From Dehalococcoidia bacterium (GTDB lineage Bacteria > Chloroflexota > Dehalococcoidia > Lucifugimonadales > GCA-002694895), in the NCBI GenBank assembly GCA_029936815.1, contig JAPYRX010000008.1:1-64000 (forward strand): a stretch of DNA of 64,000 nt. Reading direction: 5' to 3'. Below the pieces are notes generated by a model, which worked only from the letters and a program-made list of their open reading frames with translations, had not been told where the DNA came from and made no database searches. Position 1 is the first letter of the stretch. Each line of letters opens with the position of its first letter. Positions 21,542 to 30,134 of this stretch are shown in pieces. Both the position numbers and the translations under genes were made by a program.

Positions 21542-22177
21542 TTACTTTTTTTTTCTGTAGTTTTTTCTATATTTAGTATTTCGTTGTTTATAACCATTAT
21601 TATATCTAGGTTTATTATTCATCCATAATTCAGAAAAATAATTGGGGAACAATTGAATTAGTGCATCAGATTCGTCTGCTAATTGTTTTGACAAATTAGA
21701 TGAAAAAGCAACAACTTCAACATATTTACCTAATTCTTTTATTGCTTTAACTGCATACGTGTAATCGCCATCACCACTAACAATTATCCCGATATCATAT
21801 CGATCATCCCATGCATACTTCAACATGTCTGTGGCAAGCATAATATCAACACCTTTTTCAACAGTGGTTTCTCCTCTTTGTTTAGAATTTCCTAATCTGA
21901 CTTCGTATTTAGGTTTGTTATTTAATGTACTAAGAAAAGTTTTATGCGAAGCATATGCTTTCGGATTAATATCTTCATCTCTTTCCGCATTATAATAATA
22001 AGTTCTATATAATTGTTTGTTATTTGATAATTTTTCTGAAAATTTTTCAAAATTCAAATCAGATCTTTTACAATTTTCTTCTAAACTATGATAAAGGTTA
22101 CTACCATCTATAAATATGGCTACTCTCTCTTTTTTTCTACTAAATCTAAAAAGATTTTTAATTTTAAATATTTTCAC
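21542..22177 (-). CDS. NYN-domain (LabA/DUF88-type) putative RNase
   Basis: This 211-residue protein has a PIN-like NYN domain: IFIDGSNLYHS near residue 22 with the first acidic residue, a KGVDIMLATDML segment near 110 and VSGDGDYTYAVK near 133 with the clustered aspartates of the nuclease centre. The tail after residue 190 is basic and rich in Lys, Arg, Asn and Tyr, which suggests RNA binding. The GTG start at 22177 sits only 1 nt after GGAGG; an in-frame ATA (22171-22169) has a better 7-nt spacing. The biological target is unknown. Confidence 0.8.
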   Translation of the reverse strand: MKIFKIKNLFRFSRKKERVAIFIDGSNLYHSLEENCKRSDLNFEKFSEKLSNNKQLYRTYYYNAERDEDINPKAYASHKTFLSTLNNKPKYEVRLGNSKQRGETTVEKGVDIMLATDMLKYAWDDRYDIGIIVSGDGDYTYAVKAIKELGKYVEVVAFSSNLSKQLADESDALIQLFPNYFSELWMNNKPRYNNGYKQRNTKYRKNYRKKK

Positions 22178-22296
22178 ACCTCCGGTATAAATGAATTTAA
22201 ATAATTTTTATCACTATTTATAGCTATTTATCTAGCATTCTATAGTTTTATAATTTGTTATATTTTATTATACTCTTTTGATCAATTTATATTTTA

Positions 22297-22372
22297 GGCA
22301 ATGTAGCTCAGGGGTTAGAGCGAGCGCTTCATAAGCGTTAGGCCGGAGGTTCAAATCCTCCCATTGCCACCA
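22297..22372 (+). tRNA. tRNA-Met (CAT anticodon, elongator type)
   Basis: The cloverleaf is complete: acceptor GGCAATG/CATTGCC, D arm GCTC-GAGC, anticodon loop TTCATAA, T arm GGAGG-TTCAAAT-CCTCC and encoded ACCA. The first base pair is a normal G-C and the anticodon stem lacks three consecutive G-C pairs, so it is not an initiator. A CAT anticodon could also be tRNA-Ile2 after lysidine modification. Confidence 0.93.
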
Positions 22373-22390
22373 AAATTCAATTTCATGCCA

Positions 22391-22427
22391 TCAAAAAATA
22401 AAAAAAATAAAAAAAATAAAAAAAATT
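22391..22427. repeat. A-tract tandem repeat between tRNA-Met and tRNA-Arg
   Basis: About four copies of an A6-8T unit stand in a row 19 nt after the tRNA-Met gene. The remaining stretch from 22428 to 22544 holds nothing recognisable except a TATAAT at 22525-22530 that may be the -10 element of the tRNA-Arg gene. Confidence 0.8.
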
Positions 22428-22544
22428 GATTTAAGTTGCAAAATTACTGGTGGCAAAGAATTATATGATTTAATTGATCTATTATTTAGGTAATATCAAC
22501 CTTTAAATAATGATAATGATTTCTTATAATATAAATCCAAGTAT

Positions 22545-22618
22545 GTGCTCGTAGCTCAATTGGATAGAGCGTAGCCTTGCGAAGGCTGAGGTTGTGGGTT
22601 CAAGTCCCACCGGGCGCG
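22545..22618 (+). tRNA. tRNA-Arg with a GCG anticodon
   Basis: Acceptor GTGCTCG/CGGGCGC pairs with two G-T wobbles and the discriminator is G. The D arm is GCTC-GAGC with the A20 typical of arginine tRNAs. The anticodon stem is TAGCC/GGCTG and the loop TTGCGAA, so the anticodon is GCG. The T arm GTGGG-TTCAAGT-CCCAC is perfect. CCA is not encoded, unlike in the two neighbouring tRNA genes. Most bacteria read CGU/CGC with an ACG anticodon converted to inosine. Confidence 0.9.
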
Positions 22619-22631
22619 AGAAAAATATTTA

Positions 22632-22708
22632 GGGCGATTAGCTCAGTTGGTTAGAGCGCCTGCTTTACACGCAGGAAGTCGGGGGTTCGAGTCCCTCATC
22701 GCCCACCA
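22632..22708 (+). tRNA. tRNA-Val (TAC anticodon)
   Basis: Acceptor GGGCGAT/ATCGCCC, D arm GCTC-GAGC, anticodon stem CCTGC/GCAGG with loop TTTACAC, T arm GGGGG-TTCGAGT-CCCTC and encoded ACCA. The anticodon TAC reads valine codons. It lies 13 nt after tRNA-Arg, so the two are probably cotranscribed. Confidence 0.95.
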
Positions 22709-22793
22709 CTCTCTTTTTATATTCAAACCCCCCTATTTTTCTCATTTGAATATAAGATATTCTATTGTTATTATGTAACTCTTTAATCTAAAA

Positions 22794-23927
22794 ATGGACA
22801 CATATATGCCTAAAGATAAAATTAAATGGGGAATTATAGGAATAGGTGCAATGGGGGCAGCTCATGCGAAAACTCTTATTTCTAATTTGGTAGAGAATGC
22901 AGAGCTTCAAGCAATATGCGATATTGATATTAAATGTAAAAATAAATTTCCTGATATCAAATTTTTTACAAACAGCAATGATTTTTTTAATGATAAAAAT
23001 ATTGATGCTGTACTTATAGCAACTCCACATACAACACATGTTCCCCTTGGAATTCAATCATTAAAAAGTGAAAAACATACTTTGGTTGAAAAACCTTTAG
23101 CCGTTACAACAAAAAAATGTTTAGAATTAATTAATATTGCAAATTCTTGTAATGTTTCTTTTGGTGTAATGTTAAATCAGCGTACAAATCCAATATATAA
23201 AACACTAAAACAAATGATTACTGATAATGAATTAGGAGAAATTCATAGAATACAATGGGCAATAACTGATTGGTTTAGAAGTAATTATTACTATAGTACT
23301 TCCAATTGGAGAGCTAGCTGGAAAGGAGAAGGAGGCGGAGTACTAATTAATCAAAGTATTCATCAATTAGATTTGTGGCAGTGGCTCTTTGGTATGCCAG
23401 ACAGTGTTCATGCTCATATCAATCTCGGCCGTTTTCATAATATAGAAGTAGAAGATGATGTGACTGCCTTATTTAAATACTCTAATGGTTCTCATGGTTT
23501 ATTTATCACCACTACAGGAGAAGCTCCCGGTGTAAATAGGTTAGAAGTAGCATCAGATAATGGATTAATGATTATTGAAAATAACAAGATGATATGGAAT
23601 AAAAATGAAATATCTTCAACAGAATATTTGAAAAGATCAAAAACACCTATGGAAAAACCTAATATCAAAATTGAAGAATTAAAATTTGAAGATATTAATT
23701 TTAATTTAGAACGTAAAAATATTATTCAAAATTTTTCAAATCAAATCTTGGGAATAGAAAAATTATTCGTAGACGGAAAAGAGGGAATTTATTCAGTGGA
23801 ACTTATGAACGCGATGATTTTTTCTGGACTAAATAAAATTGAAGTTAATATTCCTATAAATAGCGAAAAATATGAAAAAAAACTTGATGAAATGATAGTT
23901 GAAAATCTAGCAACCGATAGAGATTAA
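22794..23927 (+). CDS. Gfo/Idh/MocA family oxidoreductase
   Basis: This 377-residue NAD(P)-dependent dehydrogenase has a Rossmann GIIGIGAMGAAHAK motif near residue 14 and the VEKPLA motif with the catalytic-site lysine near 98. A C-terminal alpha/beta domain follows, with a GGGVLINQSIHQLDLWQWLFG segment near residue 180 carrying the usual D-x-x-x-H-like residues. Such enzymes act on sugars, inositols or related alcohols. It is the first gene after the tRNA cluster, and its partner of the same family starts 1 nt downstream, suggesting one operon for sugar or polyol oxidation. Confidence 0.9.
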   Translation: MDTYMPKDKIKWGIIGIGAMGAAHAKTLISNLVENAELQAICDIDIKCKNKFPDIKFFTNSNDFFNDKNIDAVLIATPHTTHVPLGIQSLKSEKHTLVEKPLAVTTKKCLELINIANSCNVSFGVMLNQRTNPIYKTLKQMITDNELGEIHRIQWAITDWFRSNYYYSTSNWRASWKGEGGGVLINQSIHQLDLWQWLFGMPDSVHAHINLGRFHNIEVEDDVTALFKYSNGSHGLFITTTGEAPGVNRLEVASDNGLMIIENNKMIWNKNEISSTEYLKRSKTPMEKPNIKIEELKFEDINFNLERKNIIQNFSNQILGIEKLFVDGKEGIYSVELMNAMIFSGLNKIEVNIPINSEKYEKKLDEMIVENLATDRD

Positions 23928-23928
23928 T

Positions 23929-24954
23929 ATGAAAAAATTAAAAATCGCAGCTATGGGTGTTGAGCACAGACATATTTTCGGACAAATTACAGGAATGTTA
24001 GATGTAGGTTGTGAATTCGTAGGATGGTGGACTGAAAATGATAACAAAATTTCTAATGATTTAGAAAAAAAATTTCCCGATATTACAAGAGTAAAAGATA
24101 AATATGTTCTGTTAAACAATACTGATATTGATTTAATTTTAATAGCTGACATACCTTCAAAACGAGCCAGTTTGGCTATTGAATGCATGAATGCAGGTAA
24201 GGATGTTATGCTAGATAAACCAGGTTGTACAAATTTGGAACAGTTACAAGAAATAAAAAGTACAATAGATAAAACAAAACAAATATTTTCAATTGATTTT
24301 TCTGAAAGATTTGAAGTCCCAAGTGTCCATATGGCATCAAATTTAATTAAAAATGGGGAAATTGGGAAAGTGGTTCAGACAATAGGTTTTGGTCCACACC
24401 GATTAAATATCGATACTAGACCAGAATGGTTTTTTGACGATGAGTTAAATGGAGGAATATTATGCGATATTGCCTCTCATCAAATTGATCAATTTTTATT
24501 TTTTACCGAATCCAACTCAGCTGAAATAATTAGCTCAAGTATTGGCAATTTTTCAAATCCTGATAAGACAAAAATGCAAGACTTTGGTGAAATTTTAATA
24601 CATGGAGACCATGGACAAGGTTATATTCGTGTAGATTGGTATACTCCTGATGCATTACCAAATTGGGGGGATGGAAGATTAACAATTTTGGGTACAGAAG
24701 GATATATTGAACTTAGAAAATATGTTGACATTGCTGGAAGAGAAGGAACTGATCATCTTTTTTTAGTGAACAAACAAAGATGTGAATATATAGATGCATC
24801 AAAACAGCCACTTACTTATTTTAAAAACTTAATGAATGACGTTTTTAACCGTACTGAAACTGCAATGAAACATGACCATTGTTTAGAAGTTATGAGACTT
24901 GCAATCAATGCACAAAATTCGGCAAAACGTTTAGGTAATTTAAAATTTATTTAA
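23929..24954 (+). CDS. Gfo/Idh/MocA family oxidoreductase, second copy
   Basis: This 341-residue protein belongs to the same broad family as its upstream neighbour but is clearly diverged. The N-terminal KIAAMGVEHRHIFG segment lacks the full glycine-rich dinucleotide motif, and the usual EKP reads LDKPGCTN near residue 97. The C-terminal part has GGILCDIASHQIDQFLFF near 182. The weakened nucleotide loop means the cofactor should not be assumed. The substrate is unknown. Confidence 0.85.
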   Translation: MKKLKIAAMGVEHRHIFGQITGMLDVGCEFVGWWTENDNKISNDLEKKFPDITRVKDKYVLLNNTDIDLILIADIPSKRASLAIECMNAGKDVMLDKPGCTNLEQLQEIKSTIDKTKQIFSIDFSERFEVPSVHMASNLIKNGEIGKVVQTIGFGPHRLNIDTRPEWFFDDELNGGILCDIASHQIDQFLFFTESNSAEIISSSIGNFSNPDKTKMQDFGEILIHGDHGQGYIRVDWYTPDALPNWGDGRLTILGTEGYIELRKYVDIAGREGTDHLFLVNKQRCEYIDASKQPLTYFKNLMNDVFNRTETAMKHDHCLEVMRLAINAQNSAKRLGNLKFI

Positions 24955-25055
24955 TAATCCTAGCCATATAAAAGTATAAAGTTTTGATGAAAAACTTTAG
25001 TTAGTATCAAGAATAAGTATCCAAATCTTCTTAAAAAACATCCCTAAATGTACGT

Positions 25056-25084
25056 ACATGTAATTCCAAGAGGAATTTGTATGT
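25056..25084. other. Imperfect hairpin in the 271-bp gap before the cytidylyltransferase fusion
   Basis: Within the gap 24955-25225, ACATGTAATTCC and GGAATTTGTATGT flank an AAGA loop and pair over most of their length. The inner 6 bp (AATTCC/GGAATT) are perfect. The palindrome TGTACGTACA directly precedes it. No coding potential or T-run follows, so its role is unknown. The rest of the gap shows nothing recognisable. Confidence 0.5.
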
Positions 25085-25225
25085 ATATTGATGAGATGTT
25101 ATAGTCAATAAATGCTAACTCGAACCTTGGTTAACAACTTCAAACTTACAATACAATGATTTGAATTTTATAATCGGCAATTGTAAACACAAAAAATATT
25201 TAATTTCATATAAGTAGGTACAGAT

Positions 25226-26530
25226 ATGGTTAAAAGAATTATGGTTGATATGTCAGCTACTGTAATTCATCATGGGCATATACGATTGTTAAAAAAAGCT
25301 TCTGAATACGGAAGAGTAATTGTCGGATTAACATCTGATGATGAAATCATTAACAATAAAGGATTCCAATCAGAATTGGAATATGAATATCGTAAAGAAA
25401 TACTTGAATCTATTAAGTATGTAGATGAAGTTATTTCTGTCCCTTGGCTAATAGATGAGAATGTTATGGAACAATACAATATTGATTTCTTAGTGCATGG
25501 GACTGATAATTTTAATCTTATTTCTAAAGATAAGCTCAAAATTTTTCCACGAACTGAAGGTATAAGTAGTTCTATAATGCGTAAGAGTTCACTTCGAGCT
25601 ATCACTCAGATAAATAATAATAACAAACTAATGCTTACTCCGGGACCTGCAGTAGTTTTACATGAGAATTTGCAGTATTTAAAGCCTCTATTCGGAAGAG
25701 GAGATGACGAATATACAAAAATGTCAGAGGATGTTATAGACTGGATTAAACAAATAAGTGGGCAAGATGAGGTGGTGGCAATGCAAGGTTCAGCGACTTT
25801 AGGATTAGAACTAGCCGCACACTCTTTCGTTTCGGGCAAAATTTTATTAGTTTCCACTGGTTATTATAGTGATAGATTGAAAAAACTTTTGCCAAAGGAT
25901 TGTTCGGCAACTATTTGTGAATACAAGGATATTGAAAAAATAAAAGAAAATTTTGATTGGGTTATGTGTGCTTATACTGAAACCTCCGTAGCATTTAAAA
26001 TAGATTTACAAAGTGTTAGGAATAAGGCCGATGAATGCGGTGCGAAATTATATGTAGATGCTACAGGATCAATTGGATTAGAAGATAGTCACCAATTAGC
26101 TGATGTAATGGCATTTAGTTCTTGTAAGGGATTATTTGGCTTAACTGGGGCAAGTTTTGTTGCGTACAAATCTAATTTGAATCCTAATAATCTAGATACA
26201 TTTTATTTTAATCTAAACACTCAAAAAAACAAAATGACTACTGGTCCTTATCATGCTATTGCCTCCCTTTATGGAGTTATTAAAATTCATGATATCCTCA
26301 AGCAACGTGTAATTAATAGCAAGAACGCTATTTTAGAAAAATATAAAGGTATTGTGCAGAATAAAAATCAACCGCTACTTTGTACGTATTTAGATGGGGA
26401 AGTTGTTCCAAATGATAATAATATTATTTTATATTCCCCTCGTTCAAAATTAAGCGGCTCAGTTATTTGCCATTTTGGCGAAATTCATCATGATGTTGTT
26501 AATATTGACCAAAGAATTGAAGTAAAATGA
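25226..26530 (+). CDS. Cytidylyltransferase fused to class V aminotransferase (AEP transaminase-like)
   Basis: Residues 1 to about 128 resemble a TagD/ECT-type cytidylyltransferase: the nucleotide-binding HHGH motif lies near residue 15 and RTEGISSSIMRKS near 112. Residues about 135-434 resemble a fold-type I class V aminotransferase of the 2-aminoethylphosphonate-pyruvate type: LTPGPAVV, QGSATLGLE, VDATGSIG with the PLP aspartate, and SSCKGLFG with the PLP lysine near residue 300. Fusions of such domains are known in phosphonate-tailoring enzymes (PntC type), which activate aminoethylphosphonate with CTP. The transaminase part is somewhat short. No PEP mutase or other phosphonate gene lies in the window, so the pathway assignment is inference. 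Confidence 0.75.
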   Translation: MVKRIMVDMSATVIHHGHIRLLKKASEYGRVIVGLTSDDEIINNKGFQSELEYEYRKEILESIKYVDEVISVPWLIDENVMEQYNIDFLVHGTDNFNLISKDKLKIFPRTEGISSSIMRKSSLRAITQINNNNKLMLTPGPAVVLHENLQYLKPLFGRGDDEYTKMSEDVIDWIKQISGQDEVVAMQGSATLGLELAAHSFVSGKILLVSTGYYSDRLKKLLPKDCSATICEYKDIEKIKENFDWVMCAYTETSVAFKIDLQSVRNKADECGAKLYVDATGSIGLEDSHQLADVMAFSSCKGLFGLTGASFVAYKSNLNPNNLDTFYFNLNTQKNKMTTGPYHAIASLYGVIKIHDILKQRVINSKNAILEKYKGIVQNKNQPLLCTYLDGEVVPNDNNIILYSPRSKLSGSVICHFGEIHHDVVNIDQRIEVK

Positions 26531-26654
26531 AAATTAAAATATATGATGCAGGTTCAATTAGTAACCTATTAAATGAATAAGATAAGCAATATGTATAAAA
26601 ATTGGCAGAGATTTTTTAATTATATTTACCAACTTAATTTATTAGAGGTCGAAA

Positions 26655-27350
26655 ATGTTAGATACAGGGGATACATTAGAAAAACTTGATTTAATTGATA
26701 TTAATGGGCAATCATTTGATATTGCAAATTACAAAGGAAAAAAACTTGCAATTTATTTTTGGGCTTCTTGGTGAAATTGTAGAACTCAATTGCCTGGATG
26801 GCAATCATTAGCACAAAAAGCAGAAGGAAAAAACATTCAATTGATAAATGTATCTCTTGATTTTCAAGGCCCTGAAAAAGTCATTCCATATTTAGACGAA
26901 TACGGTGTGAAAATTAAAACATACATTGATATAGATAATTCTTCTGGTTTGTTATTTGGTTTCAAAGTTGTTCCAAATTTACTTATCTTTGATGAAGATT
27001 TAATATTAAAATTCAAATGTATAGCCAATATTAATATTCTTAAACATGAGCATAAGCTTTTAGTTGAAAATTGGTTAGATACCGGGAACTTAGAATCGTT
27101 AAATAATATTAATTCCAAACCAGCAAGTATACCTGCTAAAGAATCTGTAAATATTTTGAGAGAAGGAAACCAAATTCTTGAAACCGGTCAAGGTGATGCA
27201 AAACAATTATTGAAAAATATGGTTTCAGATGATCCTGAAAATTTTATATTTAGAAAACAATATTGGGCTATTAATAATCCAGAAAAATTTTATTCGGGCA
27301 AAATCGACACTGCTTGGCAAAGAAAAAAATTAGAGAATAATGAAGATTAA
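26655..27350 (+). pseudogene. TlpA/ResA-like thioredoxin-fold protein interrupted by an in-frame TGA (pseudogene or selenoprotein)
   Basis: The ATG at 26655 has AGAGG 6 nt upstream. The frame reads a TlpA-like N-terminus up to IYFWASW and meets TGA at 26772-26774, then continues in the same frame as NCRTQLPGW and 190 further residues to the stop at 27350. In the family this place is WCxxCR, so the TGA falls in the redox motif and one residue is missing relative to CxxC. A 3-nt deletion from WC-x-N-CR would give exactly this sequence. A 6-bp hairpin (ATTGCC/GGCAAT, loop TGGAT, 26789-26805) follows the TGA at a distance compatible with a bacterial SECIS element. Both decay and selenocysteine remain possible. 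The protein was probably a membrane-side thiol oxidoreductase; no signal peptide is evident. Confidence 0.7.
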
Positions 27351-27379
27351 CATTAAATTCAATTAAAGTATTAAAACCA

Positions 27380-28735
27380 ATGAAAGTAGATTTAATTATT
27401 AAAAATACAAAATGTGTAGGACTGAATGAGTTTAAAGAATTCAAAACTCCTGTAAGTAAATCTATTGTGATCAATAATGGTGAAATAATTGATATCAATG
27501 ATAATTTATCATCAATATATATATCAAAGAGAACAATTGATGGATCTAACACAGTTACATTTCCTGGATTTGTTAATAGTCATACTCATGTATCTCCAAC
27601 TCCAATCTTAAAAGGATTTACTGAAGATAAAGTTGATGGTTTTTATGGTTTGGCTTTACCAATGGAAAAACAATTAAATGAAAAAAACACCTATCTTACA
27701 GCTAAATTAGGAATAGCAGAAGCCGTGAAGGGAGGATATACAACTATTAATGATATTTGGCATTATCCGTGGTCAATAGCTCAGGCTGCTAAAGAGGTTG
27801 GAATAAGAGCTGTAATATCAAACAAATTAAAAGATACAGATTTATCAAAAATACAATTTTTTAAATATGAACGTGATGATCACGAAGGTCAGACAAAATT
27901 AAAAGATTCAGAAAATTTCATTTCTAAATGGCATAATACAAATAACGGATTAATAACATGTAGGATCGGAATACATGCTCCGGATACTCTTTCTAATAAG
28001 TTAATTAAACAAGCAAAAGAAATGGCTGGTCATTTACAATTAGGTATACATATGCACATGGGGCAAACGGTTACAGAAAATAAATATATGAATACAGAAT
28101 ACAATATGGGTTCTGTTGAATATCTGAATTCTTTTAACTTTTTTGATAATACAAGTGTTATTGGAGCTCACTGCAATTTCGTTACAGACAAAGAGAAAGA
28201 TATACTTTCTAAAAATGATTTTACAGTAGCTCATTGCCCGGTAATCGGAGCTAAAAGAAGCCACTATGCAAATATCTCAAGTTATGAAGAGAGAGGTGTC
28301 AAAGTAGGATTAGGCACAGACTGGTTAACTTTTGATGCTTTTGAAAATATTAGGGCAAGTATATATTTCCACAGGTTATCTACAAATAATGTTGAGTCCA
28401 CAAATGCTATTGATGCTGTAAAAAAATCCACAATTATTCCTGCGGAAAGTCTTGGATTAAAAAAATCGATAGGTTCTATAGATATCGGTAAAAAAGCCGA
28501 CTTAAATATAATAAATACAGCTGATTTACATTTTGGAGGTATAACTAAATATCACGATTTGCTTAGTTTAGTAATTTATAACGCTACTGCAAAAGATATA
28601 AAATATTCAATTATCCAAGGAAAAATAATATCTGAAAACAATATAATCAACACAATATCAGAATCGGAAACTTTAAAAGATGCCGAATTAGAAATATCTA
28701 AAATATGGACAAAACATTTCAACAAAACTGAATAA
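27380..28735 (+). CDS. Amidohydrolase/deaminase (TrzN/SsnA/MtaD-like)
   Basis: This 451-residue metal-dependent hydrolase has NSHTHVSP near residue 66 (first metal histidines), a GIHMHMGQT segment near 225, IGAHCNFV near 260 and GLGTDWLTFDAF near 312 with the metal aspartate. This arrangement is typical of deaminases and chlorohydrolases acting on purine- or triazine-like rings and methylthioadenosine. The substrate is not predictable. It follows the interrupted TlpA gene by 29 nt. Confidence 0.85.
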   Translation: MKVDLIIKNTKCVGLNEFKEFKTPVSKSIVINNGEIIDINDNLSSIYISKRTIDGSNTVTFPGFVNSHTHVSPTPILKGFTEDKVDGFYGLALPMEKQLNEKNTYLTAKLGIAEAVKGGYTTINDIWHYPWSIAQAAKEVGIRAVISNKLKDTDLSKIQFFKYERDDHEGQTKLKDSENFISKWHNTNNGLITCRIGIHAPDTLSNKLIKQAKEMAGHLQLGIHMHMGQTVTENKYMNTEYNMGSVEYLNSFNFFDNTSVIGAHCNFVTDKEKDILSKNDFTVAHCPVIGAKRSHYANISSYEERGVKVGLGTDWLTFDAFENIRASIYFHRLSTNNVESTNAIDAVKKSTIIPAESLGLKKSIGSIDIGKKADLNIINTADLHFGGITKYHDLLSLVIYNATAKDIKYSIIQGKIISENNIINTISESETLKDAELEISKIWTKHFNKTE

Positions 28736-28871
28736 AATCATTTTGTTTTATGAACTATTTTCATGAGAAAGAATACGAATTTGAAAGAAAATAAATCGAT
28801 TAGCAAATATCTCATTGAATTCAAATCATAAGTAAACATATAATTGTAGTTTAATCTCTTTACAAGAAAAC

Positions 28872-30134
28872 GTGAATAATAGAGCAATCGATTCGAAAGT
28901 AGTAATTATTGGCGCAGGAATAGCTGGACTATGTATAAGCTTCTATCTAGCAAAGCAAAATATTCCTCATATAATTATAGAAAGAGGAGAGGTTGCTAAT
29001 ACTTGGATTAATGAAAGATGGGATAGCTTTCATTTAGTGAATCCAAATTGGGCTATTAAGATACCAGAATTCGGATTTGGAACTGAAACTTTTCCTTCTG
29101 ATAATGCAGATGGATTTTTAAATAAATCTGAAACTGTTAATTACATTAAATCTTTCGCGAAATATATTGGTACTAATATTCTTACTAATGAAAACGTAAA
29201 TTTTCTGACTAAACAAGGAGATGATTTTATTATCACTACATCTAAAAGAACTATTAAATCAAATAAAGTCATAATCGCATCTGGAGCATTTGGGAATTCG
29301 TATATACCTAATATAAATTCAGAATTAAATAATAACATTTTGCAAATCCATTCAACAGAGTTCAAAAATAGTAGCAAATTACCCAAAGGTGGAGTATTAG
29401 TTGTAGGATCAGGGCAGTCAGGAGCTCAAATTGCTGAAGAATTGATAGAAGATGAAAGAGAAGTTTGGTTAGCAGTCAGCAAATGCGGTAGAAGACCCAG
29501 AAAGTATAGAGGTAAAGACTCATCTTGGTGGAATTATGAAATGGGTTCATTTGATAAAACTGTTGATAATACCCCTGTTAAACAAAGATGGACGTGTAGT
29601 CCTCATACTTCTGGAAATAAAGGGGGGCATGATATTAATTTGATTAATCTTGTAGAACATGGGTTAAATTTATGTGGAACAGTTGAAAATTGTGGGGTTA
29701 GAGAAATTTTATTCAAAGACAATCTATACCAAAATCTAAAATTTTCCGATGACCATGCAATCAATTGGGCCAAGAAAGTTGATGATTATATTTCAAAAAA
29801 CAACTTAAAATTTCCATTCGAAAAAATAATTAGAGATAAAAGAATAGAAAAATTTAAAACAATAAATAACAAAAAAATTTCAGCACCTCAAGATATCAAA
29901 AGCATCATATGGGCAACTGGATTCAGATACAATTATGATTGGATCAATTTAAATATCACAAATAAAAAGGGTCATCCAATTCAAAAAAGAGGGATGACTG
30001 AATATGATGGATTATATTTTATGGGGCTTCAGTGGATGCATTCATCAAAATCCGCGCAATTTGTTGGCGTAGCTGAAGACGCTGAATTTATAGTTGAAGA
30101 TATAGTATCAAAAAATAGAAAAAGAAATCAGTGA
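28872..30134 (+). CDS. Flavin-dependent monooxygenase (FMO/Baeyer-Villiger type)
   Basis: This 420-residue protein has two dinucleotide folds: VVIIGAGIAGLCISFYLA near residue 12 for FAD and GVLVVGSGQSGAQIAEEL near 175 for NADPH. An IWATGFRYNYDW motif near 357 is typical of flavin monooxygenases. The start is GTG at 28872; no better ATG is present. The start of the next gene overlaps its stop (GTGA), so the monooxygenase and the hydratase were cotranslated and may belong to one ring- or carbonyl-degrading route. Confidence 0.85.
   Translation: MNNRAIDSKVVIIGAGIAGLCISFYLAKQNIPHIIIERGEVANTWINERWDSFHLVNPNWAIKIPEFGFGTETFPSDNADGFLNKSETVNYIKSFAKYIGTNILTNENVNFLTKQGDDFIITTSKRTIKSNKVIIASGAFGNSYIPNINSELNNNILQIHSTEFKNSSKLPKGGVLVVGSGQSGAQIAEELIEDEREVWLAVSKCGRRPRKYRGKDSSWWNYEMGSFDKTVDNTPVKQRWTCSPHTSGNKGGHDINLINLVEHGLNLCGTVENCGVREILFKDNLYQNLKFSDDHAINWAKKVDDYISKNNLKFPFEKIIRDKRIEKFKTINNKKISAPQDIKSIIWATGFRYNYDWINLNITNKKGHPIQKRGMTEYDGLYFMGLQWMHSSKSAQFVGVAEDAEFIVEDIVSKNRKRNQ

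Noticed and set aside
26527-26580. Tiny 17-codon ORF overlapping the end of the cytidylyltransferase fusion
   Set aside because: Too short, no family signal and no own ribosome site. It is likely chance.
26772-26774. TGA read as tryptophan or glycine through genetic code change
   Set aside because: Complete genes in the window end in TGA (for example the CysS fusion at 13179 and the monooxygenase at 30134), so TGA works as a stop here.
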